Shown in pieces: positions 16,289-25,258 of a stretch of 64,000 bases of DNA. The DNA is taken from the NCBI RefSeq assembly GCF_042665545.1, contig NZ_JBHTCM010000004.1:434001-498000 (forward strand), in the 5' to 3' direction. The position numbers were made by a program, and so were the translations under genes. Origin of the DNA: Rhodocista pekingensis (GTDB taxonomy: Bacteria; Pseudomonadota; Alphaproteobacteria; Azospirillales; Azospirillaceae). The notes below the pieces were generated by a model that saw only the letters and a list, made by a program, of their open reading frames with translations, made no database searches and had not been told where the DNA came from. Every line of letters begins with the position of its first letter. Within the stretch, counting starts at the first letter, position 1.

Positions 16289-17044
16289 CTATCGGACGGA
16301 CAGGGCGATCTGCCAGAAATCGTCCGCCTTCAGGCTGGCACCGCCGACCAGGCCGCCGTCCACGTCGGCCACGGCCATGATTTCAGCGGCATTCCCGGGC
16401 TTCATCGAACCGCCATACAGGATGCGCACGGAGTCGGGGCTGGCAACCAGCCCGTGGAGCCGATGGCGGATCATGCCGTGCATGGCGGCTATGTCGGCGA
16501 CCGTCGGGGTCCGCCCGGTGCCGATCGCCCAGACGGGTTCATAGGCGATGACCGTGTCGGCGGCGGACGCCCCTTGCGGAATCGAGCCTTCGAGCTGGCG
16601 GGCGACGACCGTCTCGGCATCGCCGGCATCACGCTCGGCCTCCGTCTCGCCGACGCAGATGATGGCGGTCAGGCCGGCCTTGTGCGCCGCCGCGGCCTTG
16701 GCGCGCACGGTGGCGTCGTCCTCCCCGTGGTCGTGGCGGCGCTCGGAATGGCCGACGATGACGTGGCTGCACCCGAGGTCGGCCAGCATCCAGGCGCTGA
16801 CGTCGCCGGTATGGGCCCCCTTCTCCGCCGCGTGGCAGTCCTGCCCGCCCAGGGCGACGCCGCTGCCGGCCAGCACCTCGCCGACGGCGTGGAGAAGTGT
16901 CGCAGGGGGGCAGACCAGCAGGTCGAAGCCCGCCGCGCCGGCCGCCGTGAGGCGCCCGGCCAGATCCCGGGCCAGGGCGGTTCCATCGGCGCGCAGGCCG
17001 TTCATCTTCCAGTTTCCGGCGATCAACGGGCGGCGGTCGGGCAT
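16289..17044 (-). CDS. tpiA: triose-phosphate isomerase
   Basis: Interconverts dihydroxyacetone phosphate and glyceraldehyde 3-phosphate. The start at 17044 (MPDRRPLIAGNWKMNGL) is chosen over an upstream frame extension because AGGAG lies eight bases before it and the sequence begins the family there. It gives 251 residues. The catalytic blocks are GNWKMN (Lys), HVIVGHSERR (His), and AYEPVWAIGTG (Glu). ILYGGSMKPGNA forms the phosphate site. Divergent from the ppiD-like gene. Confidence 0.97.
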   Translation of the reverse strand: MPDRRPLIAGNWKMNGLRADGTALARDLAGRLTAAGAAGFDLLVCPPATLLHAVGEVLAGSGVALGGQDCHAAEKGAHTGDVSAWMLADLGCSHVIVGHSERRHDHGEDDATVRAKAAAAHKAGLTAIICVGETEAERDAGDAETVVARQLEGSIPQGASAADTVIAYEPVWAIGTGRTPTVADIAAMHGMIRHRLHGLVASPDSVRILYGGSMKPGNAAEIMAVADVDGGLVGGASLKADDFWQIALSVR

Positions 17045-17176
17045 GGTCGTTTCTCCTGGCTGGCGCACTTGAGACGGCGCTCTGCGGGTTGGCTGCCGGA
17101 TCGGCATGACGCGCCATCCCGTTTAACAGCCGCGGATACGCTTTTCCACCCGCGGGAACGCGGCCGGCAGGCGGGC

Positions 17177-17205
17177 TTGCCGGGCCGGTGACCGGCTTCT
17201 ATGAT
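17177..17205 (+). promoter_or_regulatory. candidate promoter of the ppiD-trpE unit
   Basis: TTGCCG (17177-17182), a 17-base spacer and TATGAT (17200-17205), a near-consensus -10. It lies about 80 bases before the ppiD-like start in the 240-base divergent spacer shared with tpiA. Seen by eye. Confidence 0.5.
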
Positions 17206-17284
17206 GCGCGGCCTTCGGCGGCCCCAGGGTTGCCGCATTCCCTCGGCCCGATGACGGCCCCTTTCGAGATCGCAAAAGCTCCCG

Positions 17285-19156
17285 ATGCTCCAAGCAATCC
17301 GCAGCACCGCCGGCTCCTGGATCGCCAAGATCCTGTTCATCCTCCTGATCGCGAGCTTCGCGGTCTGGGGGATTGGCGACTTCACCCGCGGCCTCGGCCG
17401 CCATGTGGCGGAGGTGGGCGATGTCCAGATCACCCCGCAGGAGCTGGATCAGGAATTCCGCGACGAGGTGACCCGGCTGCGCCGGGTCATGGGCGCGGAC
17501 CTGACGTCCGAACAGGCGCGCGCCTTCGGCCTGCTGGAACGGACGCTGCAACAGATGGTGCAGCGCACCCTGGTCAGCCTCGCCGGGCAGGACAAGGGCC
17601 TCGTGCCCAGCGACGCGATGGTGGCCGACGAGATCCGCCGCGTGCCCGTCTTCCACAACCAGCTCGGTCAGTTCGACCCCGACCTGATGCGGGCGCTGCT
17701 GCGCCAGAACGGCATGACCGAACAGGGCCTCGTCGAGCAGGTCCGCGCCGACATGGCCCGCGGACAGCTCCTGGGCTCCGTCAGCATCGGCGCCGTTCTT
17801 CCGACGACCCTGGCGGAGACGCTCTTCCGCTTCCGTAACGAGAAGCGGGTGGCCGACCTCATCACCGTGCCGGCCAGCGCCATGCCGGAACCGGCGGCGC
17901 CTGAGGCTTCCGTCCTGGCGCAGTACCACCAGGATCGCGCGGTGCGCTACACGGCCCCGGAGTACCGCGGCCTGACCGTCGCCAAGCTGAACGCAGAGGC
18001 CATTGCTGACGACATCACGGTCAGCGACGCCGACATCGAGCAGGCCTACAACGCCCGCGCCAGTGAATTCGTCGCCCCGGAGCGGCGTGCCGTCGTGCAG
18101 GCCGTGCTGCCCGACCAGGCGGCGGCCAAGGCCGTGGCCGATGCCGTGGCCGGCGGCACCCCGCTGGAACAGGCTGCGAAAGCGGCCGGTGCGGAGGCCA
18201 TCGATCTGGGCGAGGTCACCCGCGACCAGCTCCTGCCCGAACTGGTGGAGCCTGTCTTCGGTCTGGCCCAGGGGGCCAGCTCGGCCCCCGTCGAATCCAC
18301 CCTGGGCTGGCACGTCCTGTCCGTCCGCTCCATCACCCCGGGCCATGAGCGCCCGCTCGCCGAGGTGCGCGACCAGGTCGTCGCCGACCTGCGCAAGGAG
18401 CGCGCGCTCGACCGCCTCTACGAGGTGGCGAACCAGATGGACGACGACCTCGCCGGCGGCGCCACGCTGGAGGAGGCCGCACAGCGCGCCGGGGCGGAGA
18501 TCGTCCGCATCGAAGCGGTGGACAACCGGGGTGCCACGCCTGCCGGCACCCCGGTCGAGGGCGTTCCCGCCCTCTCCCAGGTGCTGGAGACGGCGTTCGC
18601 CCTGCCCGCAGGCGATACCGGCCACATGACGGAGACGGATGCGCAGGGCTATTTCGCCGTCCGCGTGGACGGCGTGCAGCCCGCGGCGCTCAAGCCTCTG
18701 GAGACGATCCGGGATCGGGTCCTGGCCGACTGGATCTCGGAACAGCGTGCCGCCGCTGCCCGCGCGAAGGCGGATGAGCTGGCCGCGAAGCTGCGTGAGG
18801 GCGCCGACCCGGCCCAGCTCGCCGCCACGGTGCCGGGTGCGGCCCATGCGCGCAGCGAGCCGTTCACCCGCCGTCCCGAGGCTGCCGGCGCCCTTCCTGG
18901 GGCGCTGGTCGAGGAGCTGTTCGGCGCCCAGCCGGGCGGCGTCGCCGTGGGTGACGGCCGCGAGGGACCGGTGGTCGCCCGGCTGGTCGAGATCATCCCG
19001 GCGGTGCCCGACGCCGCCGGGGTCAGGTCGATCCGCGAGACGACGGAGGCCACGCTGGCCGATGATCTGGTGACGCAGTACGTGACCGGGTTGCAGCGCC
19101 AGTTCCCGGTCAGCGTCAACCGCGGCATGATCGACAGCCTCTACCGTCCGGAGTAA
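17285..19156 (+). CDS. SurA_N/PpiD-like periplasmic peptidyl-prolyl isomerase
   Basis: A 623-residue inner-membrane-anchored folding factor of the PpiD type. It has a short cytoplasmic tail, one membrane segment at about 13-32 (IAKILFILLIASFAVWGIGDF) and a large periplasmic part. The SurA_N-like region covers about 35-150. A parvulin-like domain lies at about 235-360, with the diagnostic end LGWHVLSV; further parvulin-like folds probably follow. PpiD binds proteins leaving SecYEG. It is placed divergently from tpiA-secG and ends six bases before trpE, so it probably leads the trp transcript, a known alphaproteobacterial arrangement. Confidence 0.9.
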   Translation: MLQAIRSTAGSWIAKILFILLIASFAVWGIGDFTRGLGRHVAEVGDVQITPQELDQEFRDEVTRLRRVMGADLTSEQARAFGLLERTLQQMVQRTLVSLAGQDKGLVPSDAMVADEIRRVPVFHNQLGQFDPDLMRALLRQNGMTEQGLVEQVRADMARGQLLGSVSIGAVLPTTLAETLFRFRNEKRVADLITVPASAMPEPAAPEASVLAQYHQDRAVRYTAPEYRGLTVAKLNAEAIADDITVSDADIEQAYNARASEFVAPERRAVVQAVLPDQAAAKAVADAVAGGTPLEQAAKAAGAEAIDLGEVTRDQLLPELVEPVFGLAQGASSAPVESTLGWHVLSVRSITPGHERPLAEVRDQVVADLRKERALDRLYEVANQMDDDLAGGATLEEAAQRAGAEIVRIEAVDNRGATPAGTPVEGVPALSQVLETAFALPAGDTGHMTETDAQGYFAVRVDGVQPAALKPLETIRDRVLADWISEQRAAAARAKADELAAKLREGADPAQLAATVPGAAHARSEPFTRRPEAAGALPGALVEELFGAQPGGVAVGDGREGPVVARLVEIIPAVPDAAGVRSIRETTEATLADDLVTQYVTGLQRQFPVSVNRGMIDSLYRPE

Positions 19157-19162
19157 TCGACC

Positions 19163-20692
19163 GTGCGCGTCTTTCCGGAAGCGGACGTCTTCGCCGGGAC
19201 CTACCGGCAGGGCACCTCCCAGGTCGTGTGGACCCGTCTGGTCAGCGACCTGGACACCCCCGTCTCGGCGATGATGAAGCTGTCACGGGGGCGGCCGAAT
19301 GCCTTCCTGCTGGAATCGGTGACCGGCGGATCGGTCCGCGGGCGCTATTCGCTGATCGGCCTGAAGCCGGATCTGATGTGGCGCAGCAAGGGCGACCGCG
19401 CCGAGGTGAACCGCCGCTTCGCGGAGGACCCCGCGGCGTTCGAGCCCTGTGCCGAACCGCCGCTGAAGGCGCTGGCAGCCCTTCTGGAGGAAAGCCGGAT
19501 CGACCTGCCGGCCAGCCTGCCGCCCATGTCGGCGGGCCTGTTCGGCTATCTCGGCTACGACATGGTCCGGCTGATGGAGCGCCTGCCGGACGCCAACCCG
19601 GACGAACTCGGGCTGGACGACGCGATCCTCATCCGCCCGACCGTGATGGCGATCTTCGACGGTATCGAGAACGTCATCACCGTCGTGACCCCCGTGCGCC
19701 GGGAAGAGGGTGTCTCCGCCGACACGGCCTACCGGCGCGCCACCGAGCGGCTGGCGGAAGCGGTCGCCGACCTCCAGGGGCCGGTGCCCGCGGCACTGGG
19801 GACGGATCTCGACCTCCAGCCGCTGCCGGACCCCGCCTCCAACACCAGCCGCGCCGAGTACCATGCGCTGGTGGAGCGGGCGAAGGAGTACATCCGGGCC
19901 GGCGACATCTTCCAGGTCGTGCCGAGCCAGCGCTTCTCGGTCCCGTTCAGCCTGCCGCCGTTTGCGCTCTACCGCGCGCTGCGCCGACTGAACCCCTCAC
20001 CCTTCCTGTTCTTCCTGGATTTCGGCCATGTCTCCGTCGTCGGCTCCAGCCCGGAGATCCTGGTCCGGCTGCGCGACAACACGGTAACGATCCGGCCCAT
20101 CGCCGGCACCCGGCGGCGCGGCAAGGACGCGGTCGAGGACAAGGAACTGGCCGCCGACCTGCTGTCGGACCCGAAGGAACTGGCCGAGCATCTGATGCTG
20201 CTGGACCTCGGCCGCAACGATGTCGGCCGCGTGGCGCAGGTCGGCACGGTGAAGGTCACGGAACGCTTCACCATCGAGTACTACAGCCACGTCATGCACA
20301 TCGTCTCCAACGTCGAAGGCCAGGTGGCTCCCACCTTCACGGCCATCGACGCGCTGATCGCGGGCTTCCCCGCCGGCACCGTGTCCGGCGCGCCGAAGAT
20401 CCGTGCCATGGAGATCATCGACGAGCTGGAGAAGACCCGGCGCGGCATCTATGGCGGTTGCATCGGCTATTTCGCCGCCAACGGCACGATGGACACCTGC
20501 ATCGCCCTGCGCACCGCGGTGCTCAAGGACGGGATGATGTATGTCCAGGCCGGCGGCGGGGTCGTAGCCGACAGCGATCCCGAGGCCGAGTACCAGGAGA
20601 CGGTCAACAAGTCGAAGGCGCTGTTCAAGGCGGCGGAGGAAGCGATGCGCTTCGCCGCCGAACACCGTCAGGCCGTCACCGCCGACGCCTGA
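19163..20692 (+). CDS. trpE: anthranilate synthase component I
   Basis: Converts chorismate to anthranilate with the TrpG glutaminase. It has 509 residues and a GTG start whose GGAG site overlaps the end of the preceding gene. The tryptophan feedback-binding motif LLES is at 49-52. The chorismate-binding core includes FQVVPSQRFSVPF, PIAGTRRRGKD, GRNDVGRVAQVG, and GTVSGAPKIRAMEIIDELE, then GGCIGYF. It is separated from trpG by a 2.1-kb minus-strand cueR/yibQ/copZ-like cluster. No leader peptide or attenuator is visible upstream; any regulation would act on the ppiD promoter. Confidence 0.97.
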   Translation: MRVFPEADVFAGTYRQGTSQVVWTRLVSDLDTPVSAMMKLSRGRPNAFLLESVTGGSVRGRYSLIGLKPDLMWRSKGDRAEVNRRFAEDPAAFEPCAEPPLKALAALLEESRIDLPASLPPMSAGLFGYLGYDMVRLMERLPDANPDELGLDDAILIRPTVMAIFDGIENVITVVTPVRREEGVSADTAYRRATERLAEAVADLQGPVPAALGTDLDLQPLPDPASNTSRAEYHALVERAKEYIRAGDIFQVVPSQRFSVPFSLPPFALYRALRRLNPSPFLFFLDFGHVSVVGSSPEILVRLRDNTVTIRPIAGTRRRGKDAVEDKELAADLLSDPKELAEHLMLLDLGRNDVGRVAQVGTVKVTERFTIEYYSHVMHIVSNVEGQVAPTFTAIDALIAGFPAGTVSGAPKIRAMEIIDELEKTRRGIYGGCIGYFAANGTMDTCIALRTAVLKDGMMYVQAGGGVVADSDPEAEYQETVNKSKALFKAAEEAMRFAAEHRQAVTADA

Positions 20693-20702
20693 ACCGGGAC
20701 GC

Positions 20703-20726
20703 GGGCGGGTGATGCGTCACCCGCCC
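20703..20726. terminator. bidirectional hairpin between trpE and the copZ-like gene
   Basis: GGGCGGGTGA (20703-20712), tetraloop TGCG, TCACCCGCCC (20717-20726). This perfect 10-bp stem sits between two convergent genes, 10 bases after the trpE stop. No U-tract on either strand. Confidence 0.6.
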
Positions 20727-20760
20727 CGCCCACCCGGCGCCGTTCCCGGGCGCTTCCCCT

Positions 20761-20964
20761 TCAAGCCGCGCCCTTGAAGTCGAACCCGGCAGCCTCGATC
20801 GCGGCGCGCACCTCCGCCTCGGACGCCGCCCCTTCCACGGACACCGTGCCGGCCGTCAGGTCGACCAGCGCCCGGCTGGCGCTGGTCTGCGTCTCGATCG
20901 CGCGCGATACCGAGTTGGCGCAGCCCTGGCAGGTCATGCCTTCGACGCGGTAGGTGGCGGCCAT
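20761..20964 (-). CDS. CopZ-like heavy-metal-associated domain protein
   Basis: A 67-residue single HMA domain with the metal-binding GMTCQGC (C12 and C15), followed by a ferredoxin-like fold ending FDFKGAA. This is the size of a free copper chaperone such as CopZ. The start at 20964 has AAGGAG eight bases upstream. It is third in a minus-strand run after a CueR-type regulator and a YibQ-like gene, which supports a copper role. No P-type ATPase is adjacent. The metal is inferred from motif and neighbour. Confidence 0.88.
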   Translation of the reverse strand: MAATYRVEGMTCQGCANSVSRAIETQTSASRALVDLTAGTVSVEGAASEAEVRAAIEAAGFDFKGAA

Positions 20965-21011
20965 GGAAATCTCCTTCTCTTCCGGGGACTCTTCTGGGAA
21001 AGCGGTCGGTC

Positions 21012-21038
21012 GGTGCGGGCAGGAACAGCGCCCGCACC
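21012..21038 (-). terminator. hairpin between yibQ-like and copZ-like genes
   Basis: GGTGCGGGC (21012-21020), a 9-base loop, GCCCGCACC (21030-21038). A perfect 9-bp stem ten bases after the yibQ-like stop, without a U-tract. It could reduce read-through into the copZ-like gene. Confidence 0.45.
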
Positions 21039-21047
21039 CACAACGTC

Positions 21048-22253
21048 TCAGGACTCGGGCGGGCCCGTCCGCACCACGGCGCTGAGCGGGACGAGCTGGA
21101 ACCCCTTGCCGGCCAGCGTCGGCAGCCACCGCGCCAGCGCCTCGGTCGTCACATCGTGCGGGTGGCCGATGGCGATGGCCAGCCCCTGCCGGCGCGCCGT
21201 CGCCTCGACCTTCTCCAGCGCCGTGGCGACGGCCGCCGGGGTCTGCACATGGTCGAGGAAGACGTCCCGGCTGGCGCTTGGGACATGCCGGCGCACCGCC
21301 TCGTCGCGCAGCCGGCTGTCCGCCGTGGTCCGGCTGTCCAGCACCAGCAGGCCGCGCCGCGCCAGTTCCTCGACCACGACGGCCGAGGCGGCGGCATCGG
21401 CCGTGAAACGGCTGCCCATGTGGTTGTTGATGCCGACATAGCCGCTGAAGGCGTTCAGATTGGCCCGCAGGCGGCTGAGGATCTCCTCGGGGCTCTGCCG
21501 CACCAGCAGGGCGTCCGGTCCCGGATCGACGCCGCCCGCCGGCTCCATCGGCATATGGACGATCAGTTCGTGGCCGTGCCGGTGCGCCTGCCGCGTCTGC
21601 TCCGGCAGATCGCGGGCATAGGGCAGCCAGGCCAGGGTCAGCGGCCCGGGAAGCGAGACAACCCGTCCGCTGCGCCGGCGGTCCAGGCCCATGTCGTCGA
21701 TCACGATGACGATGCGGGGGCGCCCGTCGGCCGGGGCTGCCGGAACGGCGTTGCGCTGCCATGCCGGCACGCCGTCGGGGGCCGGTGCCGCATCGGGCCG
21801 CGGCGGTGCGGGCGGCGGCAGAAGGGCGACCTGGGCCGCGGGCGGGCGGGCCGGTGTCACGGCCGACGCCGGCGGCGATGCGGCGGCCTGCCGGGCCGGG
21901 GCCGGCTGTACGACCGGCGCGGTGGACGGTGCTGCGGCCGGTGCTGCTGTGGTCCGCGGCAGTGCGGGCGGGGGTGGTGCGGGGGGCGGTGCGGGACGGG
22001 TGGGGCGCAAGGCCTCCCCCTCCTCCGGCGGGACCGCCTCGGCCATGCCCGACTCGTCCAGCTCCTCCGTCACTCCGTCGGGCAGCGGCGGCGGTGACAG
22101 GGTGACCCCGACCACCAGACCGAGGACCAGCACGAGCGCCATGGCCGCCAGACCCGGCGCCCAACGGGACCGCCGCAGCCTCTGCCACAGGGGAACGGGT
22201 TTCGCGCGCCCCTTCCGACGCGGGCGGGAGGGGGAACGCCGAGGCTCGGGCAT
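21048..22253 (-). CDS. YibQ-type divergent polysaccharide deacetylase family protein
   Basis: A 401-residue envelope protein. It has a basic cytoplasmic start, one membrane segment at about 32-54 and a Pro/Ala-rich linker at about 70-178. The divergent polysaccharide deacetylase domain begins at about 180 (RIVIVIDDMGLDRRRS) and includes PYARDLPEQTRQAHRHGHE, HMPMEPAGG and GYVGINNHMGSRF. The family has an NodB-like fold and poorly defined substrates. In many alphaproteobacteria it sits beside ctpA and an EnvC-like gene; here it lies seven bases after cueR, which is unusual. Confidence 0.85.
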   Translation of the reverse strand: MPEPRRSPSRPRRKGRAKPVPLWQRLRRSRWAPGLAAMALVLVLGLVVGVTLSPPPLPDGVTEELDESGMAEAVPPEEGEALRPTRPAPPPAPPPPALPRTTAAPAAAPSTAPVVQPAPARQAAASPPASAVTPARPPAAQVALLPPPAPPRPDAAPAPDGVPAWQRNAVPAAPADGRPRIVIVIDDMGLDRRRSGRVVSLPGPLTLAWLPYARDLPEQTRQAHRHGHELIVHMPMEPAGGVDPGPDALLVRQSPEEILSRLRANLNAFSGYVGINNHMGSRFTADAAASAVVVEELARRGLLVLDSRTTADSRLRDEAVRRHVPSASRDVFLDHVQTPAAVATALEKVEATARRQGLAIAIGHPHDVTTEALARWLPTLAGKGFQLVPLSAVVRTGPPES

Positions 22254-22259
22254 GGTCGT

Positions 22260-22661
22260 TCAGTCGTGGCAGCGGGAACCGGACAGGGTGTCGAGGATCG
22301 GACAGTCGGGCCGCCCGTCTCCCTGGCATCGTTCTACCAGATCGCCGAGCGTCCGGCGCAGGCTTTGCAGTTCCGCGATGCGCCCGTCGATCTCCGCCAT
22401 GTGCCGCTGGGCCAGGGCGCGCACGTCGGCGGAGGCGCGCGACCGGTCGCGCCACAGTTCCAGCAGGTCGGCCACCTCCCGCATGGAAAACCCGAGAGCC
22501 CGCGCGCGGCTGATGAACCGCAGGGTGCGGACATCGGTGTCGTCGTAATCGCGGTAGCCGTTCTGCCGGCGCCCGGCGGCGTCGATCAGGCCTGCGCTCT
22601 CGTAATAGCGGATCGTCCGGGCCGGAACGCCCGACCGTGCGGCTGCGGTCCCGATCTTCAT
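22260..22661 (-). CDS. cueR: CueR-type MerR family copper-responsive regulator
   Basis: A 133-residue MerR activator. The winged-helix DNA-binding part is at 1-70 (MKIGTAAARSGVPARTIRYY, RDYDDTDVRTLRFISRARALGFSM), followed by the dimerisation helix (about 80-110). The metal loop has C112 and C120 in RCQGDGRPDCPI, the same spacing as the Cu(I) ligands of E. coli CueR. A serine (in ASADV) stands where zinc sensors carry cysteine. The tail SGSRCHD resembles the CueR tail. It is divergent from trpG. I found no clear CueR operator near the copZ-like gene. Confidence 0.88.
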   Translation of the reverse strand: MKIGTAAARSGVPARTIRYYESAGLIDAAGRRQNGYRDYDDTDVRTLRFISRARALGFSMREVADLLELWRDRSRASADVRALAQRHMAEIDGRIAELQSLRRTLGDLVERCQGDGRPDCPILDTLSGSRCHD

Positions 22662-22766
22662 CGTCCGGCCCTTCCGGCGTGACAGGCCGCGCGCTGGAAA
22701 TCCCCCGGTGCAGGCTGTACGGTACGTGCCCGCGTCCCGCGCCCGGCTTTTCCGCAGAATCCGACC

Positions 22767-23381
22767 ATGCTGCTGCTCATCGACAACTATGACAGTTTCA
22801 CCTGGAACCTGGTCCATTATCTCGGCGAGCTGGGGGCCGAGGTCGAGGTGCGTCGCAACGACGCGCTGACGGCCGAAGAAGCCCTGGCGATGCGGCCGGA
22901 GGCGGTGGTCCTGTCGCCCGGGCCCTGCGACCCGGACAAGGCCGGCATCTGCCTGCCCATGATCCATCTGGCGGCGCAGGCGCGCCTGCCGCTCCTGGGG
23001 GTCTGCCTGGGTCATCAGGCGATCGGCCAGGCCTTCGGCGGCAAGGTGGTGCGGGCGCCGGAGCCGATGCACGGCAAGATGGGCAGCGTGCGTCATGCGG
23101 GCGCCGGGCTGATGCGGGGGCTGCCCAGCCCGTTCCAGGCCACGCGCTACCATTCCCTGATCGTCGAGCGAACCACCCTGCCCGCCTGTCTGGAGGTCAC
23201 GGCCGAGCTGGAGGACGGGATGATCATGGCCCTGTCCCACCGGGAACTGCCGATCCACGGCGTGCAGTTCCATCCCGAGAGCATCGCCTCGGAGCACGGG
23301 CACAGAATCCTCGACAACTTCCTGGACATCGCCCGCGGCGGCCGCACCGTGCCGAGCCGCGTCCCCGGCGAAGCGGCCTGA
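22767..23381 (+). CDS. trpG: anthranilate synthase component II (glutamine amidotransferase)
   Basis: Supplies ammonia from glutamine to TrpE. The 204-residue class I amidotransferase starts MLLLIDNYDSFTWNLVHYLG, has the oxyanion SPGPCDPDKAG, the nucleophile Cys in GVCLGHQAIGQAFGG, and the His/Glu pair in GVQFHPESIASEHG. PabA is the nearest alternative because many amphibolic versions serve both anthranilate and aminodeoxychorismate synthases. The position 11 bases before trpD supports the tryptophan role. Confidence 0.94.
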   Translation: MLLLIDNYDSFTWNLVHYLGELGAEVEVRRNDALTAEEALAMRPEAVVLSPGPCDPDKAGICLPMIHLAAQARLPLLGVCLGHQAIGQAFGGKVVRAPEPMHGKMGSVRHAGAGLMRGLPSPFQATRYHSLIVERTTLPACLEVTAELEDGMIMALSHRELPIHGVQFHPESIASEHGHRILDNFLDIARGGRTVPSRVPGEAA

Positions 23382-23392
23382 GCGCGGAAACG

Positions 23393-24445
23393 ATGAACGC
23401 CGAACGTACCCCGGGCGACACGCCCGACTTCAAGAGCCTGCTGGCGAAAGTGGCCACGGGCGCCTCGCTCAGCGAGGCCGAGGCCGAGACCGCCTTCGAC
23501 ATCATCATGGCCGGCAACGCCACGCCGGCCCAGATGGGCGGCTTTCTGATGGCCCTGCGGGTCCGCGGCGAGACGGTGGACGAGATCACGGGCGCCGCCC
23601 GCATCATCCGCTCCCGCCTTGTCCCGGTGGAGGGGCCCGAGGGGCTGATCGACACCTGCGGCACCGGCGGCGACGCCGCCGGCACCTACAACATCTCCAC
23701 CGCCGTCGCCCTGGTGGTGGCCGGCTGCGGCGTCCCTGTCGCCAAGCACGGCAACCGGGCCATCTCCTCCCGCTCCGGCGCTGCGGACGTGCTGGCCGCC
23801 CTGGGCGTGAACGTGGAGGCGGAGTTCGATCTGGTCCACAAGGCCCTGTGGGACGCCGGCATCGCCTTCATGATGGCGCCGCGCCACCACACCGCCATGC
23901 GCAATGTCGGCCCGACGCGGGTCGAGCTGGGCACCCGCACCATCTTCAACCTGATGGGGCCCCTGTCCAACCCGGCCCACGCCAGGCGCCAGCTCCTGGG
24001 CGTCTATGCCCGCACCTGGGTCGAGCCGATCGCGCAGGTCCTGCTGCGCCTGGGGTCGGAGAGCGCCTGGGTCGTGCATGGCTCCGACGGGCTGGACGAG
24101 ATCACGACGACCGGCCCGACCTTCGTGGCGGAACTGCGCGACGGCCGCATCCGCACCTTCGAGGTCACGCCCGAGGAGGCGGGCCTGCCCCGCGCCAGCC
24201 TGTACGACCTGCGCGGTGGCGATCCGGAGACGAACGCCGCCGCCCTGCGCGCGGTCCTGGGCGGGGCCAGCGGCCCCTACCGCGACATCGTCCTGCTGAA
24301 CGCCGCCGGCGCCTTGGTCGTCGCCGGTGCCGTGCCCGACCTCCGCTCCGGGGTGCGGCATGCGGCCGGCTGTATCGACGAGGGGCGCGCCATGGCGACG
24401 CTGGACCGGCTTGTCGCCATCACCAACGGGAGCGTCGAGGCATGA
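23393..24445 (+). CDS. trpD: anthranilate phosphoribosyltransferase
   Basis: Transfers phosphoribose from PRPP to anthranilate. It has 350 residues. Conserved segments are DTCGTGGDAAGTYNISTAVA (PRPP and Mg site), VAKHGNRAISSRSGAADVLAALG, FMMAPRHHTAMRNVGPTR, and TIFNLMGPLSNPA. Its stop overlaps the trpC start as ATGA, so the two are probably translationally coupled. Confidence 0.97.
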   Translation: MNAERTPGDTPDFKSLLAKVATGASLSEAEAETAFDIIMAGNATPAQMGGFLMALRVRGETVDEITGAARIIRSRLVPVEGPEGLIDTCGTGGDAAGTYNISTAVALVVAGCGVPVAKHGNRAISSRSGAADVLAALGVNVEAEFDLVHKALWDAGIAFMMAPRHHTAMRNVGPTRVELGTRTIFNLMGPLSNPAHARRQLLGVYARTWVEPIAQVLLRLGSESAWVVHGSDGLDEITTTGPTFVAELRDGRIRTFEVTPEEAGLPRASLYDLRGGDPETNAAALRAVLGGASGPYRDIVLLNAAGALVVAGAVPDLRSGVRHAAGCIDEGRAMATLDRLVAITNGSVEA

Positions 24446-25254
24446 GCGCGGACGTGCTGGCGCGCATCTGCGCCGACAAGCGGGAGCATGTGGCCCGCTG
24501 CCGGCGCGAGCGTCCCCTCGCGGCGGTGGAGGACGCGGCCCGTGCCGCCGCACCGCCGCGCGGCTTCGCCCGCGCCCTGGATGCCGCGGTCGCGGCGGGC
24601 CGCCACGGCCTGATCGCCGAGATCAAGAAGGCGAGCCCCAGCAAGGGGCTGATCCGGCCCGACTTCGACCCGCCCGCCCTGGCCCGGGCCTATCTCGCCG
24701 GCGGGGCCACCTGCCTGTCGGTCCTGACCGACATCCCCTATTTCCAGGGCGACGACCGCTATCTGGAGGCGGCGCGGGCGGCCGTGCCGCTGCCGGCGCT
24801 GCGCAAGGACTTCATGCTGGAGCCCTACCAGATCACGGAAAGCCGGGCGCTCGGGGCCGACTGCATCCTGCTGATCATGGCGGCGCTGGACGATGCGCAG
24901 GCCGCGGAACTGTACGCCGCCGCCATCCATTACGGCATGGATGTGCTGGTCGAAGTCCATGACGAGGCGGAGATGGAACGGGCGCTGGCCCTGCCGGGCG
25001 GCCTGCTGGGCGTGAACAACCGCAACCTGAAGACCCTGGCCGTGGATCTGGCGACGACGGAGCGGCTGGCCGCCATGGTGCCGCCCGGCCGGTCGCTGGT
25101 GGCGGAGAGCGGTATCTACACGCCGGCCGACATCGCCCGGCTGGCGGCGGTCGGGGCGCGGCGCTTCCTGGTCGGCGAGTCCCTGATGCGGCAGGCGGAC
25201 GTGACGGCCGCCACCCGCGCCCTGCTTGCCCCCGCCCCGGCCACCGCGGCCTGA
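24442..25254 (+). CDS. trpC: indole-3-glycerol-phosphate synthase
   Basis: Ring-closing decarboxylase of tryptophan synthesis, a monofunctional 270-residue TIM barrel. It starts MSADVLARICADKREHVA at the ATGA overlap with trpD. Catalytic and phosphate-site blocks are LIAEIKKASPSKGLIRPDFD, LPALRKDFMLEPYQ, GVNNRNLKTLAVDL and LVAESGIYTPADI. An open frame upstream of 24442 is trpD shadow. The next gene, moaC, follows directly, as in many alphaproteobacteria. Confidence 0.97.
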   Translation: MSADVLARICADKREHVARCRRERPLAAVEDAARAAAPPRGFARALDAAVAAGRHGLIAEIKKASPSKGLIRPDFDPPALARAYLAGGATCLSVLTDIPYFQGDDRYLEAARAAVPLPALRKDFMLEPYQITESRALGADCILLIMAALDDAQAAELYAAAIHYGMDVLVEVHDEAEMERALALPGGLLGVNNRNLKTLAVDLATTERLAAMVPPGRSLVAESGIYTPADIARLAAVGARRFLVGESLMRQADVTAATRALLAPAPATAA

Positions 25255-25258
25255 CCCC

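Noticed and set aside
20965..21047. CueR operator before the copZ-like gene
   Set aside because: No paired CCTTCC/GGAAGG-type dyad with a long promoter spacer is visible.
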